Below, in pieces: positions 1 through 8,900 of a stretch of 11,196 nt of DNA (positions are counted from its first letter, which is position 1; the number at the start of each line of letters is the position of its first letter). This DNA comes from Stephanodiscus triporus (Eukaryota; Bacillariophyta; Thalassiosirophyceae; Thalassiosirales; Thalassiosiraceae). The DNA is taken from the NCBI GenBank assembly GCA_036939755.1, contig JALLAZ010000930.1, forward strand, positions 1 to 11,196, written 5' to 3'. The position numbers and the translations under genes were made by a program. The notes beneath the pieces were generated by a model, which was not told the DNA's origin, ran no database searches, and saw nothing but the letters and a program-made list of their open reading frames with translations.

Positions 1-17
1 CCCCCCCCCCCCCCCCC
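1..17. repeat. Poly-C tract at window edge
   Basis: Seventeen consecutive C open the window, and eleven more C occur at 51-61 inside the start of the orphan gene, where they encode part of a proline run. Both tracts are prone to length error, so the N-terminus and upstream limit of that gene are uncertain. Confidence 0.9.
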
Positions 18-25
18 TTGAACCC

Positions 26-3000
26 ATGAGGCCCGTCCCGATGGATCACGCCCCCCCCCCCGACGACGACGAAGACAACGTCGACGTCACGCCCACGTCC
101 TTCTCTGAGTACGGGAAACGTCGTGACGTCGGGGTGGCGGTAAAGCGCCGTGCCCGTGGCGTCAATCGCACGACGATGTCCGCGACGGGCGGGGACGGCG
201 CGATCGACGACGACGACGACGAACGTCCGTCCGAGGAGGAGGAGGAGGGGAGGGACGACGAGGACGACGAGGACGAGGACGAGGATGCTAATCGACGACG
301 ACTACGACGACGACGACGGTGGCGGAGGGGTATGGAAATTTTGGAGGGGGGATCGCCGCGGCGAGGGTCGTTCCCACCGGTCGAGGAGGTCGTCCCCGCG
401 ACCCTCGGCCGGGGAGATGGAAACCACGACGGCGACAACGGTGACAACGGTGACGACGGCGACGGGCAGTCCTCCCGCCGGGACGTCGCCGCGAGGCCAT
501 CCGACGGGGAGCTGGACGAATTCGAACTGCGACGCATATACGAAAGGTACTTCGAGGCGATGGAGATATTGAAGCGAAAATTGAACGAGCTGGAGGGACG
601 AGAAAGGGCGCCGACGTCCGACGTTGGCGTTATGCGGTACGCCGGCGACGGGGTCGGCAGCGAGGCGAAGACGACGACGAGGCGATTCGATGGATCCGAA
701 TTCGCGACCCCGGCCGCGCCGTCATCGTCGGCGCGACGATTCCCGGGCGATGCATCCCTCACGTCGCACTTGTTCGAGCTGGATAGACGAGTGAACGAAA
801 TGGCGAACAACGATAACAGCCGGGAGCTACCGCCGGATCGAAAATCAGGACCGCCGCCATTCGCAGCGCAGGGCATGCCGTCGTCGCTCCATCGACAATG
901 CCAAGGTGCACCGCAACGCCAATCACGACAACTGTCCATGGGTGGCAGTGATAACGGCCATGTTATGCCACCGGAGCAATCTTTTGCATCCCAATGCGCG
1001 TCCCCTGATACATCGCCATTGCATCGGCAATATCAAGATAATGTACACCGGCGATTGCAATATCTGTCCAAGGATAGAAATACTTCATTCGCAAGCTGCA
1101 AAAGTACCACTTCGCGATCATACCGGGGAATCGGGGGCCGACGACGGGCAAACGACGACGACGCGAGGGGGGACGACAAGACGGTGGGATCCGCATCGAC
1201 GTCGAGGTTCGGCGAGGACAAGTACGCGTACACGGGCGACGATAAGACTGTGGGATCTGCGTCGACGTGGAAGTTCGGCGAGGACAAGTACGCGACCGTG
1301 GATTATTATTCGGACGGTCGATCGGCGACTTGGGCGCACGACGATATCGGTGCATACCCTCGACCATCCCTCGTCGAGGACGCATCGATGGACAGGACTA
1401 GTAAAAAAAAACGGATCATGCCCGATTCAGGTTCCGTAAAAAAGAAAGGCAGCGCATCTAGCACGTCGTCTGTCTGGCGAAAGAATTACCCCGTGAATGG
1501 CTCTACTAACTTGACAAGGCGAACGTCATCATCCGGCGCGAGCGCCTTCGAAGACGGTAGGCCAATGGCACATGCGCGGCGCTCGAGGCTAAAGAATCCA
1601 CCAAAGTTCTTCCCTATCAAAGAAAGTGAGGTTGAAACCGAGTCATCACGGGACGGTGATGGAACCGAAGCTGTATCATTGGGCGAGTTGTGTTTGCATG
1701 TGATGCCGTTTACCGATGACGCGTCAAGCCCCAGAAGGGGTGGCACCAAACTTATACGCGAGAACAGCGACAGCCACGAAGACTTTGCAACCGAGCCAAC
1801 CTGGGGCGAGGATGGAACAGAAGTCATGTCCGTTGGTTGGTGTATGCAGGGGCTCCCGAGTAGCGTTGACGAGTCACGATCAAGAATTGGCGGCACCAAT
1901 AGCTACCACGACTACATCGTTCCCGAGAATACATGGGATGAGGATGGAACCTTAGTCCTGTCGGTGAGGGATGGCAGTAGTTTCGTATATGATAGGTCGG
2001 TTGAGACTTTACGCTCTACCGGGAGAGGTACCAAAATACCCACTAACGAGTCAGTAGAGGCTGTATATGTGTCGCCCCCAAAAAATATGTCATCACTAAG
2101 GGCAATTATGAAGGAGGGAGTCACGGGGTTATTCCGTCGAAAGCCAAGGAAGGTTAAGTTTGCCGATTGTGGTAATCAAGTCCCAAACAAAAACTCCAAA
2201 ACGTGTGGGGTGGAGGTGAGGTTTGAGAAAGCTGCAACCTCATCGTCTTCAACAGCCATCAAGAGAGGCCAGAAATCTATTCGCCGACGTCGTCGCCTTC
2301 ACAAATCCTTCCTCAAAAGTCTTCGAAGAAGAGGCTTTAAATCTCGTGCGAATGAAAATGTCTCGAGGTTGGAACGAGTCGCGGAAGAGGATCCTGCTGA
2401 TCTCCATTCGCCTTCGACTGCTGTCAAAAGAGGTTGGAAATACAGTCTCCCGCGTATTCCCCGTCAATCATTCCTCAAAAGACTAGCAAAAAAAGGCCCA
2501 AAATCTTCACTGAGAAAGAAAGGCTTCAACCGCGTTCATTTCACTGGGGTGGAATGGTCAACTTCAAACGGCTCAAGCTGTCTCCCTATCAATGGGGTAA
2601 ACTCTGACCATTCAATATTGGCGGACCCAAATTCAATATTGGCAGACCAAAATTCAATATTGGCAGATCTCAATCAAACGTTAGGGTTAGTGTGCTGTCG
2701 CCGCGATGATAACGATTCATTCACTTCCGTATGCAAAACGACCAATAAACTTGATGAAGGTTCCGTCCAAGTGTCAGTTATTCAATCGTTGCCATCCTAT
2801 TGCAGTGAAAAGACGGATCCATATGACAGCAGCTGGTTTGAGACAATATTGACTAAATCGACTGGGCCAACGTCCATCAGTTCAGCAAAGACAAGTCTTG
2901 TCAGCAGAAGTCTTGCCGAGACAAGTGCCGACACAAGTTATTCTGGCAATAGTCTAGCCGAGACAAGTTATTCTCGCAATAGTTTAGCCGAGACAAGTTA

Positions 3001-3061
3001 TTCTGGCACAAGGTCTTCTGCCAGCAGTTCGGCTTATGGGCTTTTTCGCCGCCGAAAGTAA
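26..3061 (+). CDS. Orphan low-complexity protein built from internal duplications (about 1011 aa)
   Basis: I do not recognise this protein. A 3-kb frame without stops, in a region where other frames are broken, is itself strong evidence for coding. No membrane segment or catalytic motif is visible. Order of features: an acidic, arginine-rich and largely disordered N-terminus (residues about 10-160); a short helical, coiled-coil-like segment (about 162-193) rich in E, R, L and K; a Ser/Arg/Gln-rich stretch with a 44-residue repeat spacing; two 22-residue units with FGEDKYA; three DGTE-type repeats starting near 545, 596 and 640; a very basic part (about 695-840) with two STA(I/V)KRG...SFLK units; three SILAD heptads; three SLAETSYS decads; and a basic C-terminus ending FRRRK. 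The frame is open upstream through poly-C to the window edge, so the ATG at 26 may not be the true start; another ATG is at 41. A scaffold, nuclear or cytoskeletal role is possible but unproven. Confidence 0.75.
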   Translation: MRPVPMDHAPPPDDDEDNVDVTPTSFSEYGKRRDVGVAVKRRARGVNRTTMSATGGDGAIDDDDDERPSEEEEEGRDDEDDEDEDEDANRRRLRRRRRWRRGMEILEGGSPRRGSFPPVEEVVPATLGRGDGNHDGDNGDNGDDGDGQSSRRDVAARPSDGELDEFELRRIYERYFEAMEILKRKLNELEGRERAPTSDVGVMRYAGDGVGSEAKTTTRRFDGSEFATPAAPSSSARRFPGDASLTSHLFELDRRVNEMANNDNSRELPPDRKSGPPPFAAQGMPSSLHRQCQGAPQRQSRQLSMGGSDNGHVMPPEQSFASQCASPDTSPLHRQYQDNVHRRLQYLSKDRNTSFASCKSTTSRSYRGIGGRRRANDDDARGDDKTVGSASTSRFGEDKYAYTGDDKTVGSASTWKFGEDKYATVDYYSDGRSATWAHDDIGAYPRPSLVEDASMDRTSKKKRIMPDSGSVKKKGSASSTSSVWRKNYPVNGSTNLTRRTSSSGASAFEDGRPMAHARRSRLKNPPKFFPIKESEVETESSRDGDGTEAVSLGELCLHVMPFTDDASSPRRGGTKLIRENSDSHEDFATEPTWGEDGTEVMSVGWCMQGLPSSVDESRSRIGGTNSYHDYIVPENTWDEDGTLVLSVRDGSSFVYDRSVETLRSTGRGTKIPTNESVEAVYVSPPKNMSSLRAIMKEGVTGLFRRKPRKVKFADCGNQVPNKNSKTCGVEVRFEKAATSSSSTAIKRGQKSIRRRRRLHKSFLKSLRRRGFKSRANENVSRLERVAEEDPADLHSPSTAVKRGWKYSLPRIPRQSFLKRLAKKGPKSSLRKKGFNRVHFTGVEWSTSNGSSCLPINGVNSDHSILADPNSILADQNSILADLNQTLGLVCCRRDDNDSFTSVCKTTNKLDEGSVQVSVIQSLPSYCSEKTDPYDSSWFETILTKSTGPTSISSAKTSLVSRSLAETSADTSYSGNSLAETSYSRNSLAETSYSGTRSSASSSAYGLFRRRK
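200..315 (+). repeat. GAC/GAG/GAT trinucleotide low-complexity tract
   Basis: Imperfect runs of GAC, GAG and CGA triplets encode DDDDDE, EEEEE and DEDEDED clusters, followed by an RRRRRR cluster from shifted CGA/CGT triplets. The tract is open in several frames and so produces spurious long frames on both strands. Confidence 0.85.
887..1150 (+). repeat. Diverged duplication, 132-nt spacing
   Basis: Two segments beginning at 887 and 1019 both read LHRQ(C/Y)Q, then a Gln/Arg-rich stretch ending in LS, then SFAS. The second copy is about nine residues shorter between LS and SFAS. Similarity is clear at DNA level at the beginning (catcg.caat..caag) and then decays, indicating an old in-frame duplication in the orphan gene. 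Confidence 0.6.
1172..1303 (+). repeat. 66-nt tandem duplication (22 aa x 2)
   Basis: Unit one (1172-1237) and unit two (1238-1303) are nearly identical at DNA level. Both encode DDKTVGSAST(S/W)(R/K)FGEDKYA, then diverge at the last few residues. The high identity suggests a recent in-frame duplication. Confidence 0.9.
1658..2040 (+). repeat. Three degenerate 44-51 aa repeats (DGTE...GGT)
   Basis: Copies start at 1658, 1811 and 1943 (residues about 545, 596 and 640). Each opens with DGT(E/L) x (V/M/L) S (V/L), the second and third being preceded by W(G/D)E. After 20-30 variable residues each closes with an R-rich (G/R)GT(K/N) motif. Spacings of 153 and 132 nt are in frame. The pattern may be a small repeated structural or binding unit unknown to me. 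Confidence 0.7.
2249..2525 (+). repeat. Basic 55-aa-spaced duplication (STA(I/V)KRG...SFLK)
   Basis: Two copies begin at 2249 and 2414 (residues 742 and 797). Each reads STA(I/V)KRG, then a K/R-rich stretch, then SFLK(S/R)L, three basic residues and G(F/P)KS. A third partial SLRKKGF follows near residue 826-832. The cluster has the look of a nucleic-acid, nuclear-import or phospholipid-binding patch, but composition is the only support. Confidence 0.7.
2610..2672 (+). repeat. 21-bp tandem repeat x3 (SILAD heptads)
   Basis: Three consecutive 21-bp units start at 2610, 2631 and 2652, each with attcaatattggc followed by (g/a)ga. They encode NSILADP, NSILADQ and NSILADL in frame. There is no variable spacer, so this is a coding minisatellite and not a CRISPR array. 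Confidence 0.93.
2909..3010 (+). repeat. 30-bp tandem repeat (SLAETSYS decads)
   Basis: Two full 30-bp units at 2951-2980 and 2981-3010 follow a less perfect upstream copy starting near 2909. The core gccgagacaagttattct encodes AETSYS, with SLAETSYS(R/G)(N/T) as the decad. In-frame and nearly identical, so likely to be length-variable between strains. Confidence 0.9.
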
Positions 3062-3232
3062 TCAACTCTCTATGACCATTTCATGTTCAATTCCCGAGCT
3101 GAAGAAGGAAGGATACAAATCATTCTTTCTTCCAACAAAGTTTGAATCGAAGCAAAATAATACTAATAAGGAGAGTATCCGAACGTAGAACATAACTACC
3201 ATAACCTTTTGTGTTCTTTCCATTTCATCCCG
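3062..3232. other. Intergenic spacer between convergent genes
   Basis: This 171-bp AT-richer stretch separates the stop of the plus-strand orphan gene from the stop of the minus-strand transporter. It must hold both 3' ends. I see no exact AATAAA in it on the plus strand, only AT-rich variants around 3150-3170, and no coding signal. Confidence 0.7.
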
Positions 3233-5247
3233 TCAACTCTCTCCTGCCCAGCCGGGCTTGACGATATTCAACGCGCCAACTATCAACGAATACAGCACGG
3301 ACGAGAAGGTAATGAAGAGGAATACGAATCCGCCAATCCTGCTCCCGGACATCGGATCGGCGTGCAAATTGGCCAAGTCTTCCTTCGTCCTCGGCAGCAG
3401 TCCAACGAAAAGCAGTCCGCTCATCTGTATCGCGGTGGTCAACCAGGTGAGGTTGATCATGCCCCGTAGCCTCCCTTGCGCCATCGCCTCCTTGCTCACG
3501 TCCCACACCCCCAGCAACAGCGTGCTCAGCGCTCCCGCGAGGTTCGACGCCGAGTTGTTCACGGTCGTGAACATCGCGTAGCTCGCGCCCTCCGAGCCGG
3601 TCGGGCAAAGGTGTACCATCATGATCGTCGTGGGGAGGAATTGTATTCCCGCGATGAAATCCGCGAACGCGTCGTCCCCGAGTGCGAAGAGGAAGGGACT
3701 TAGGCCGAAGGTTTTCCCCTTGATCAATAGTACCTGCAACGACGAGAACAGGCCGTTGAGCAGCGTCGTCAGGACGTACACCGTCCTCCAGCTCCATTGT
3801 ATGAAGAATCGCTTGTACGCCATGATCCCGAGCCATAGGAGGACGTACGCCACGACTAGGAGTGAATTGAGCTGATTCGACGTGAACTTCAATACCGTCT
3901 TGAGGAATTGCTTCCAAGCGACGTTTCCCACCTGCAGTACGTTGTACAGGTAAACGAATCCCATCGGCTGCCAAACCGCTCGGGAGCATACCGTATTCCA
4001 TATCTCGCGACACTGCTCTCCCGGGGGGGATACGCGCGCGTTCCTTGTTTCCCCGAGCGCGAATACCAGCGGCGCGATGCACGCCGGTAGCATCGCCATC
4101 AACAACACGAGCGCCCGCGGCCCCATCGAGGAGTATATCACGGTCCCGCAGGGCGCGGCGATCATGAGGCCGAAGAACCGACACGCGTAGCACGTGGACT
4201 GGAGCTGCCCGCGCGACGTTTCAGGCTCGAACTTCGCCTTCTCCGCGACTATGGAATCGCCCATGACGTCCGCGAGCCAAAATCCGGTACCGAACAGGAG
4301 GAGGCACGCCGAGAGGAAGGGCACGGACGGCGGGTCGCCGATGACGACGACGATCGGCCCGTCCGTCGCGTCGAGGGCCCGGCGCGTCGCACCGTCGATG
4401 TCGTCGTCGTGCCGGACTGCGGACGAGGACGACGAGTGGGCGGCGGCGGCCTCCGCGCTCAGGTCCGAGGAGAGCATCAGCGCGAGCATGCTCAGGCTCG
4501 TTATCGCCCATCCCAGGAGCATGTAGCTCTTGCGGCGGTATCCGCAAAGCGGCGCGTTGTCGCTGACGAAGCCGAACAACAGCTTGAACGACGCCGGCAG
4601 GCTCTTCAGACTAGATATCGTCGCCTGCTGCGCCTCGCTCGCGCCGAGGTCGAGCGGGTACACATTCGTGAACGGTCCGCTGAGTCCCTGCAGGAGGCCG
4701 ACGAGTAGGTAACAGGCCGGAACGGTGACGTTCTCGAGTCGGAACAGCTGTACCGTTCGCGGGACGTTCGGCGGATGGAGGTAGCGATACAGACTCTCGG
4801 GGAGGATCGTGCCGGACGTCGAATAGTCGTCGCCGGTCGTGCCATGCAGCGGCAGGCGAGGACGGTAGCGCTGCCCCCGTCGGACGCGACGACGTCCCTC
4901 GAGGCCGTCGTCTTCTTCGTAATCGTCGTCGTCGAAGTCGTCGTCGTCTTCGTAATCGTCGAAGTCGTCGCCGGGGATCATCTCGAACGAGCCGTTCCCG
5001 CCGATGCTGCCGCGGTGTCGATATCGTCCGTCAGGATCATCGCGCACGCTCTCGTCATCCCACAATTCGACGATGCCGTCCTTCTTCCCCCTGGTCGTCC
5101 CCCCCTCTCCGTCCGAGGAGTCGCCATCGTCGTTGTTGTCGTCGTCGACATTGACAAAGGGATTGGAGGGGGGGGAGCGACGGCGGCGTATCGACTGCCA
5201 TTGGAGGAGGAGTAGGCGGGGTCCGGGGCCGTCGTGTCGCCGTTCAT
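3233..5247 (-). CDS. BT1 family (folate-biopterin) transporter
   Basis: Predicted integral membrane carrier of the BT1 branch of the major facilitator superfamily, which moves folates, pterins or related solutes; the substrate here is unknown. The frame from 5065 to 3233 gives 610 residues without introns. In that numbering, residues 1-105 are a hydrophilic tail with a strongly acidic D/E/Y block at 33-53. The membrane domain runs about 113-600 with roughly 12 hydrophobic segments. Family hallmarks include YPLDLGASEAQQ, SLPASFKLLFGFVSDN, GYRRKSYMLLGW (165-186) and FWLADVMGDSIVAEKA (262-277). A hydrophilic Ser/Asp-rich loop lies at about 201-246. The frame stays open to a TAA near 5298 but has no ATG before residue 29. 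The best start, at 5247-5245 (MNGDTTAPDP, A at -3), lies in another frame, and a one-base gain in the C8 run at 5168-5175 would join it to the body (671 aa). Family assignment is from remembered motifs. Confidence 0.85.
5168..5175 (-). other. C8 homopolymer at apparent N-terminal frame break of the transporter
   Basis: On the minus strand, coding-like sequence upstream of the run (an ATG followed by NGDTTAPDPAYSSSNG) is out of frame with coding-like sequence below it (FVNVDDDNNDDGDSSDGE). Nine instead of eight C would make one continuous frame. A sequencing or assembly length error is the simplest cause; a true frameshift allele or an unrecognised upstream exon are alternatives. Confidence 0.6.
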
Positions 5248-5978
5248 TCTGGCGCCGAACGTGGAATAGCGGATGTGTGTGGGGACGTGGGACGAATTAG
5301 TAGGTACCATAACATGGTACGACCCTTGAGAGAGTGTAGTGGGCGGGGCCGTTGGTCTCTCGCGGGTAGAGCACATGCACCAAGGTAAAAGGGCTCCCAC
5401 GTAGGATCTAGTTCCGAAATGTCGCGGGAAGAACAACCATCCTCCAAGGACGACACAGAGACCAAGACCTCGACCCTCGATTCTGATTCTTCTTGGATGA
5501 GTTTTGCCTACCCCACCCCTCCCATTATCCTCCATAAAACAAAAAATTAAGGATATGGGTGAGTGAACGCATATCGCACAATAGTTAAGATGAATTTGGA
5601 CCCTTAAAATAGGATATACTCTCCATTTGATCCAGAGCAAGTGATGTTTTACAATATGTCCCATTCTTGTTACCACCTAGAAAAATTCTTAATTGAAAGA
5701 TTATAGAGTATCCACATTCGTCATAAGATGTAACAGCACAATCAAGCTCCTCTTTTCTATCACCATTCGATGAAGATGCACGTATCAAAACCAGCTCAAA
5801 TATTTGATCTCCGTGTGATCAAATACACATTATCTGCTCTTGGCTGCTGCTGTTATCGTTGTCCCGTTTAAATTAACCACCATCTCCAACCACGCTGGCT
5901 CCTCGTCACCGTCCACTGACTCAATCGTGTATGTCCCACTTGAGCAAATTAACACAGAGACCGAGCAATATCTCTTCT
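5248..5978. other. Intergenic: transporter 5' flank and transhydrogenase 3' flank
   Basis: About 730 bp with no supportable gene. It must contain the terminator side of the transhydrogenase and the promoter of the transporter. Seen here: a 7-3-7 inverted repeat at 5304-5320, an A/T-rich stretch at 5521-5700 and no clear TATA box or AATAAA. Frames that cross it on either strand have no coding character. Confidence 0.6.
5304..5320. promoter_or_regulatory. Inverted repeat GTACCAT-aac-ATGGTAC
   Basis: A perfect 7-bp inverted repeat with a 3-bp spacer lies about 60-75 bp upstream of the probable transporter ATG. Its position suits a dimeric regulator site or a 5' UTR hairpin, but one short palindrome in 11 kb can also arise by chance. 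Confidence 0.3.
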
Positions 5979-8900
5979 TCAGAGGGCAGATTTCAATGCC
6001 TCACATGTTTCATAAGCGTCACCAAGAACTACCTCGACATTGTCTTTGTATAAGATAGGATTTTCCATACCTGCAGAACAAACGAGATAAGAAATTAGGA
6101 ATGCTCATTATAGGAGTCCTCGTGCTCCGATGCAACTTACCTGCATACCCCGTGTTACCAATAGTCCTCTTGGAAACAAATACCAACTTGCTTTTCCAGA
6201 CTCTAAGAACGGGCATTCCATAAATGCTACAGTTGGGGTCGTCCTCTGCAGCGCTGCTGACTGTGTCACTTGCTCCAATCACAATGGTGACATCTGTATT
6301 GTCAAAGTCTTCGTTAACTTCATCCATTTCAAATACCATGTCGTAAGGGACACTCGCTTCAGCTAGCAACACATTCAGTTGCCCGGGCATTCTTCCCGCG
6401 ACTGCAAAACAAAAGTATTCGATGAGTGGGCACGATGGATCATGCCTCAGAATAAACCTCATCATGCCCATGATGCAACTCACCAGGATGAATACCAAAT
6501 CGCACATTCTTTCCCATCGCCTTCAACTTCTTGGCAATATCGGCGACTGCAAATTGAGCTTGGGCAACGGCCAATCCATAGCCAGGGACGATGATGATAT
6601 TCTGCGCCTCATGTAAAGACTGCACCATATTGTCGACACTCCCAATCGTGATTTCGCCTTCCATCACTGCGGCTTCGCCGGCTGGTGCGACGGACGATCC
6701 AGCGCCGCCGAAGATGACAGCAGTGATACTCCTTCCCATCGCCTGACACATGATCCACGTAACTGCTCGGGTAATCGAACGAACAGTGAGATGACATCCA
6801 TAAGCAATAAAAAAGCGCAATCAAACCAAAGACTCACGGATGGCACCACTGAATCCGATCAAAGCCCCCACTTGACAGAGAAGAGGATTGGAGAGGAGGA
6901 AACCCTCTGAAATTCATCAATAGAGGGAAGGCGAAAATGATGAGAGCAATGAGAAACAAAAACTGTGAAGCCTTGATCGATTGTTTTCGACCTACCGGCA
7001 ACCAATGCCCATCCAGAATAGCTATTGAGGACAGTAACCACAACTGGCATGTCTGGGCCTCCAATAGATGCGACGAGATGGAAGCCAAGCAAAGATGAAA
7101 CGATAGCAGCCAATGAGAGGCTTGCCAGCTGCAACGTCTCCGGATCAAGACCATCGACGACTATCGCACTGCCAAGGGAGGGAACTAGAAAGGCCGCCAT
7201 CCCCAAGGCCAACACGCAAATCATGCCGAGATTCAACTGATCTCTAACGGGAAGCGCGAGAGCCTTTGACGACATCATGCCCGCCAATTTGCTGAATGCG
7301 ACGATGCTACCCGTGAAGGTTACACCACCAATGAAAACTGCGAGATAGATAGCGCCAAGGGTGCCGGAATCGAGACCCCCTACATTGCCGAGGTACTCAC
7401 CCGCCGCCCCGGCCATGGCGGCAATACCAACTTACAAGAGAGAGAGGGGAAAAAAAGAATGGATTGAGTCAAACTGGTCTACTTTGACAAGTCATGTGAC
7501 ATGGTCGATGTTCAGGCGCTTACCCAAGGAGTGGAAGGCCGCGACCGTCTGGGGTAACTCTGTAGGCCCCACCTTCGATGCCAACGCCGCGCCCACGGCG
7601 CCACCAAGGCCGCCGAGGAGACCCTGAGAGAGAATGGTAAGACGATGGTCAGACAATGGCCGTAAAGCAAGTGCACGATAAGCGGAACAATCACATTGAC
7701 TTACCACCTGCTCGAACGCGGCCGGCACCGCCCCTGCCAGGGACATGTCGGCCGCCGTCGCGGCGAGACCAAAGGTCACGCCGGCGACGCCGAGGATGTT
7801 CCCCGTGCGGGCGCTTTTCTGGTCAGCGAGACTGGCAACTGCAAGGGAAAATCGATGTAGATGAAGAGAAAACAGGAGATAGCGAATCGCAAGACGAACG
7901 CGTCGTTAGAGCTTCGGTCAATGAGATTGAATCACGGAGTGGTGATAACTTACTGGCAGTAATGCAACAAATGGCTGCAGCGATCCCGACGGATCCCGAT
8001 ACCGAATCAAAGTTATCGGCATTCAAGAGGTAGGACACTCCCAATCCCCCAACCAGTAACTTGATAATCAATAACAGCAACAAAGAATAGAAAAAGTTAG
8101 AGAGAGAGAAAGTATAAGATCAAAAGCGATGAACATGTGCCGACTCACGGCCGCCGGGACGGCGTAATACCCGAAGAAATCGTCTGGATCCTCCTTCCGA
8201 CGGAAGAGGTTGAGCATTTTCCCGGTGATCAGGAAGCCGCCGACGATGTTCACGAACGATAGGGTCGTGGCTATGGCTCCCATCCAGTGCGCGGGTGAAT
8301 CAGGCACGATTGATGTGGAGTCGCCGTTTCCCTGGGCCAGCAATAGCATACCACCGACGGCGGTCATCCCTTTCGCATTTTTTTCGCAGACGTCACGAGT
8401 CAACAAAGAGCGACGATTTCGTTATGGGAGAATCGTCAGCAAAATACGAGATGGGCACGGAAAAGTCACGCAACGCAGGGGGTCTCCTCGTCGTTTCATA
8501 TCGACATCCTTTCACCGAGTAAAACTCACCCGACATGGCATTGGTGACCGCCATCAGCGGAGAATGCAGCGCCGGCGCCACCCCCCACACGACCTGGTAC
8601 CCCGCCAGGCCAGCGAGCGCAAACGTAGCGAGTAGCGACACCCCCCCGTCGCCCGAATCGTTGGCGTATCCGAAGGCAAGGAGGGCGCACGCCGCGACGC
8701 TCGCGGCGGCCGCGTTCTTCACGAAGGCGGCGCGCTGTTTTTCGTTCGCCTCAACCCGCATCTCCTCGTCGGTGAGCGCGACCAACGCGACCGCGGCCTT
8801 CGGCGACGTCTTCGGCGGCGGGGGGCTGAACGGGGTGATCATGTCGGGGTACCTCCGGACGCCGTCGTAAGCAACGAGCATGTTCTGCACGGCGTCGTCC

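Noticed and set aside
46..939. Long minus-strand frame of about 297 codons rich in Ser and Arg
   Set aside because: It is the complement of the acidic and GAC/GAG-rich part of the orphan gene; such triplets stay open in several frames, and the plus frame continues far beyond.
2610..3010. Short direct repeats as a possible CRISPR array
   Set aside because: Units are contiguous without unique spacers, lie in frame in a coding region and the context is eukaryotic.
3225..4193. Minus-strand frame of 322 codons
   Set aside because: It lies in a different frame of the transporter, has no membrane or other conserved pattern and is rich in R, G and D as GC-rich shadows are.
5168..5175. Programmed ribosomal frameshift in the transporter
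   Set aside because: There is no established slippery-site plus structure context visible; a homopolymer length error is simpler.
4978..5676. 232-codon minus-strand frame as a separate gene
   Set aside because: Only its middle part (from the ATG at 5247 to the C8 run) looks coding, and that part makes better sense as the transporter N-terminus. The rest lacks coding character.
5830..6002. 57-codon minus-strand frame running past the transhydrogenase stop
   Set aside because: It might suggest a frameshifted tail, but the protein already ends (ALKSAL) at the usual PntB end. An open stretch of this size is expected by chance.
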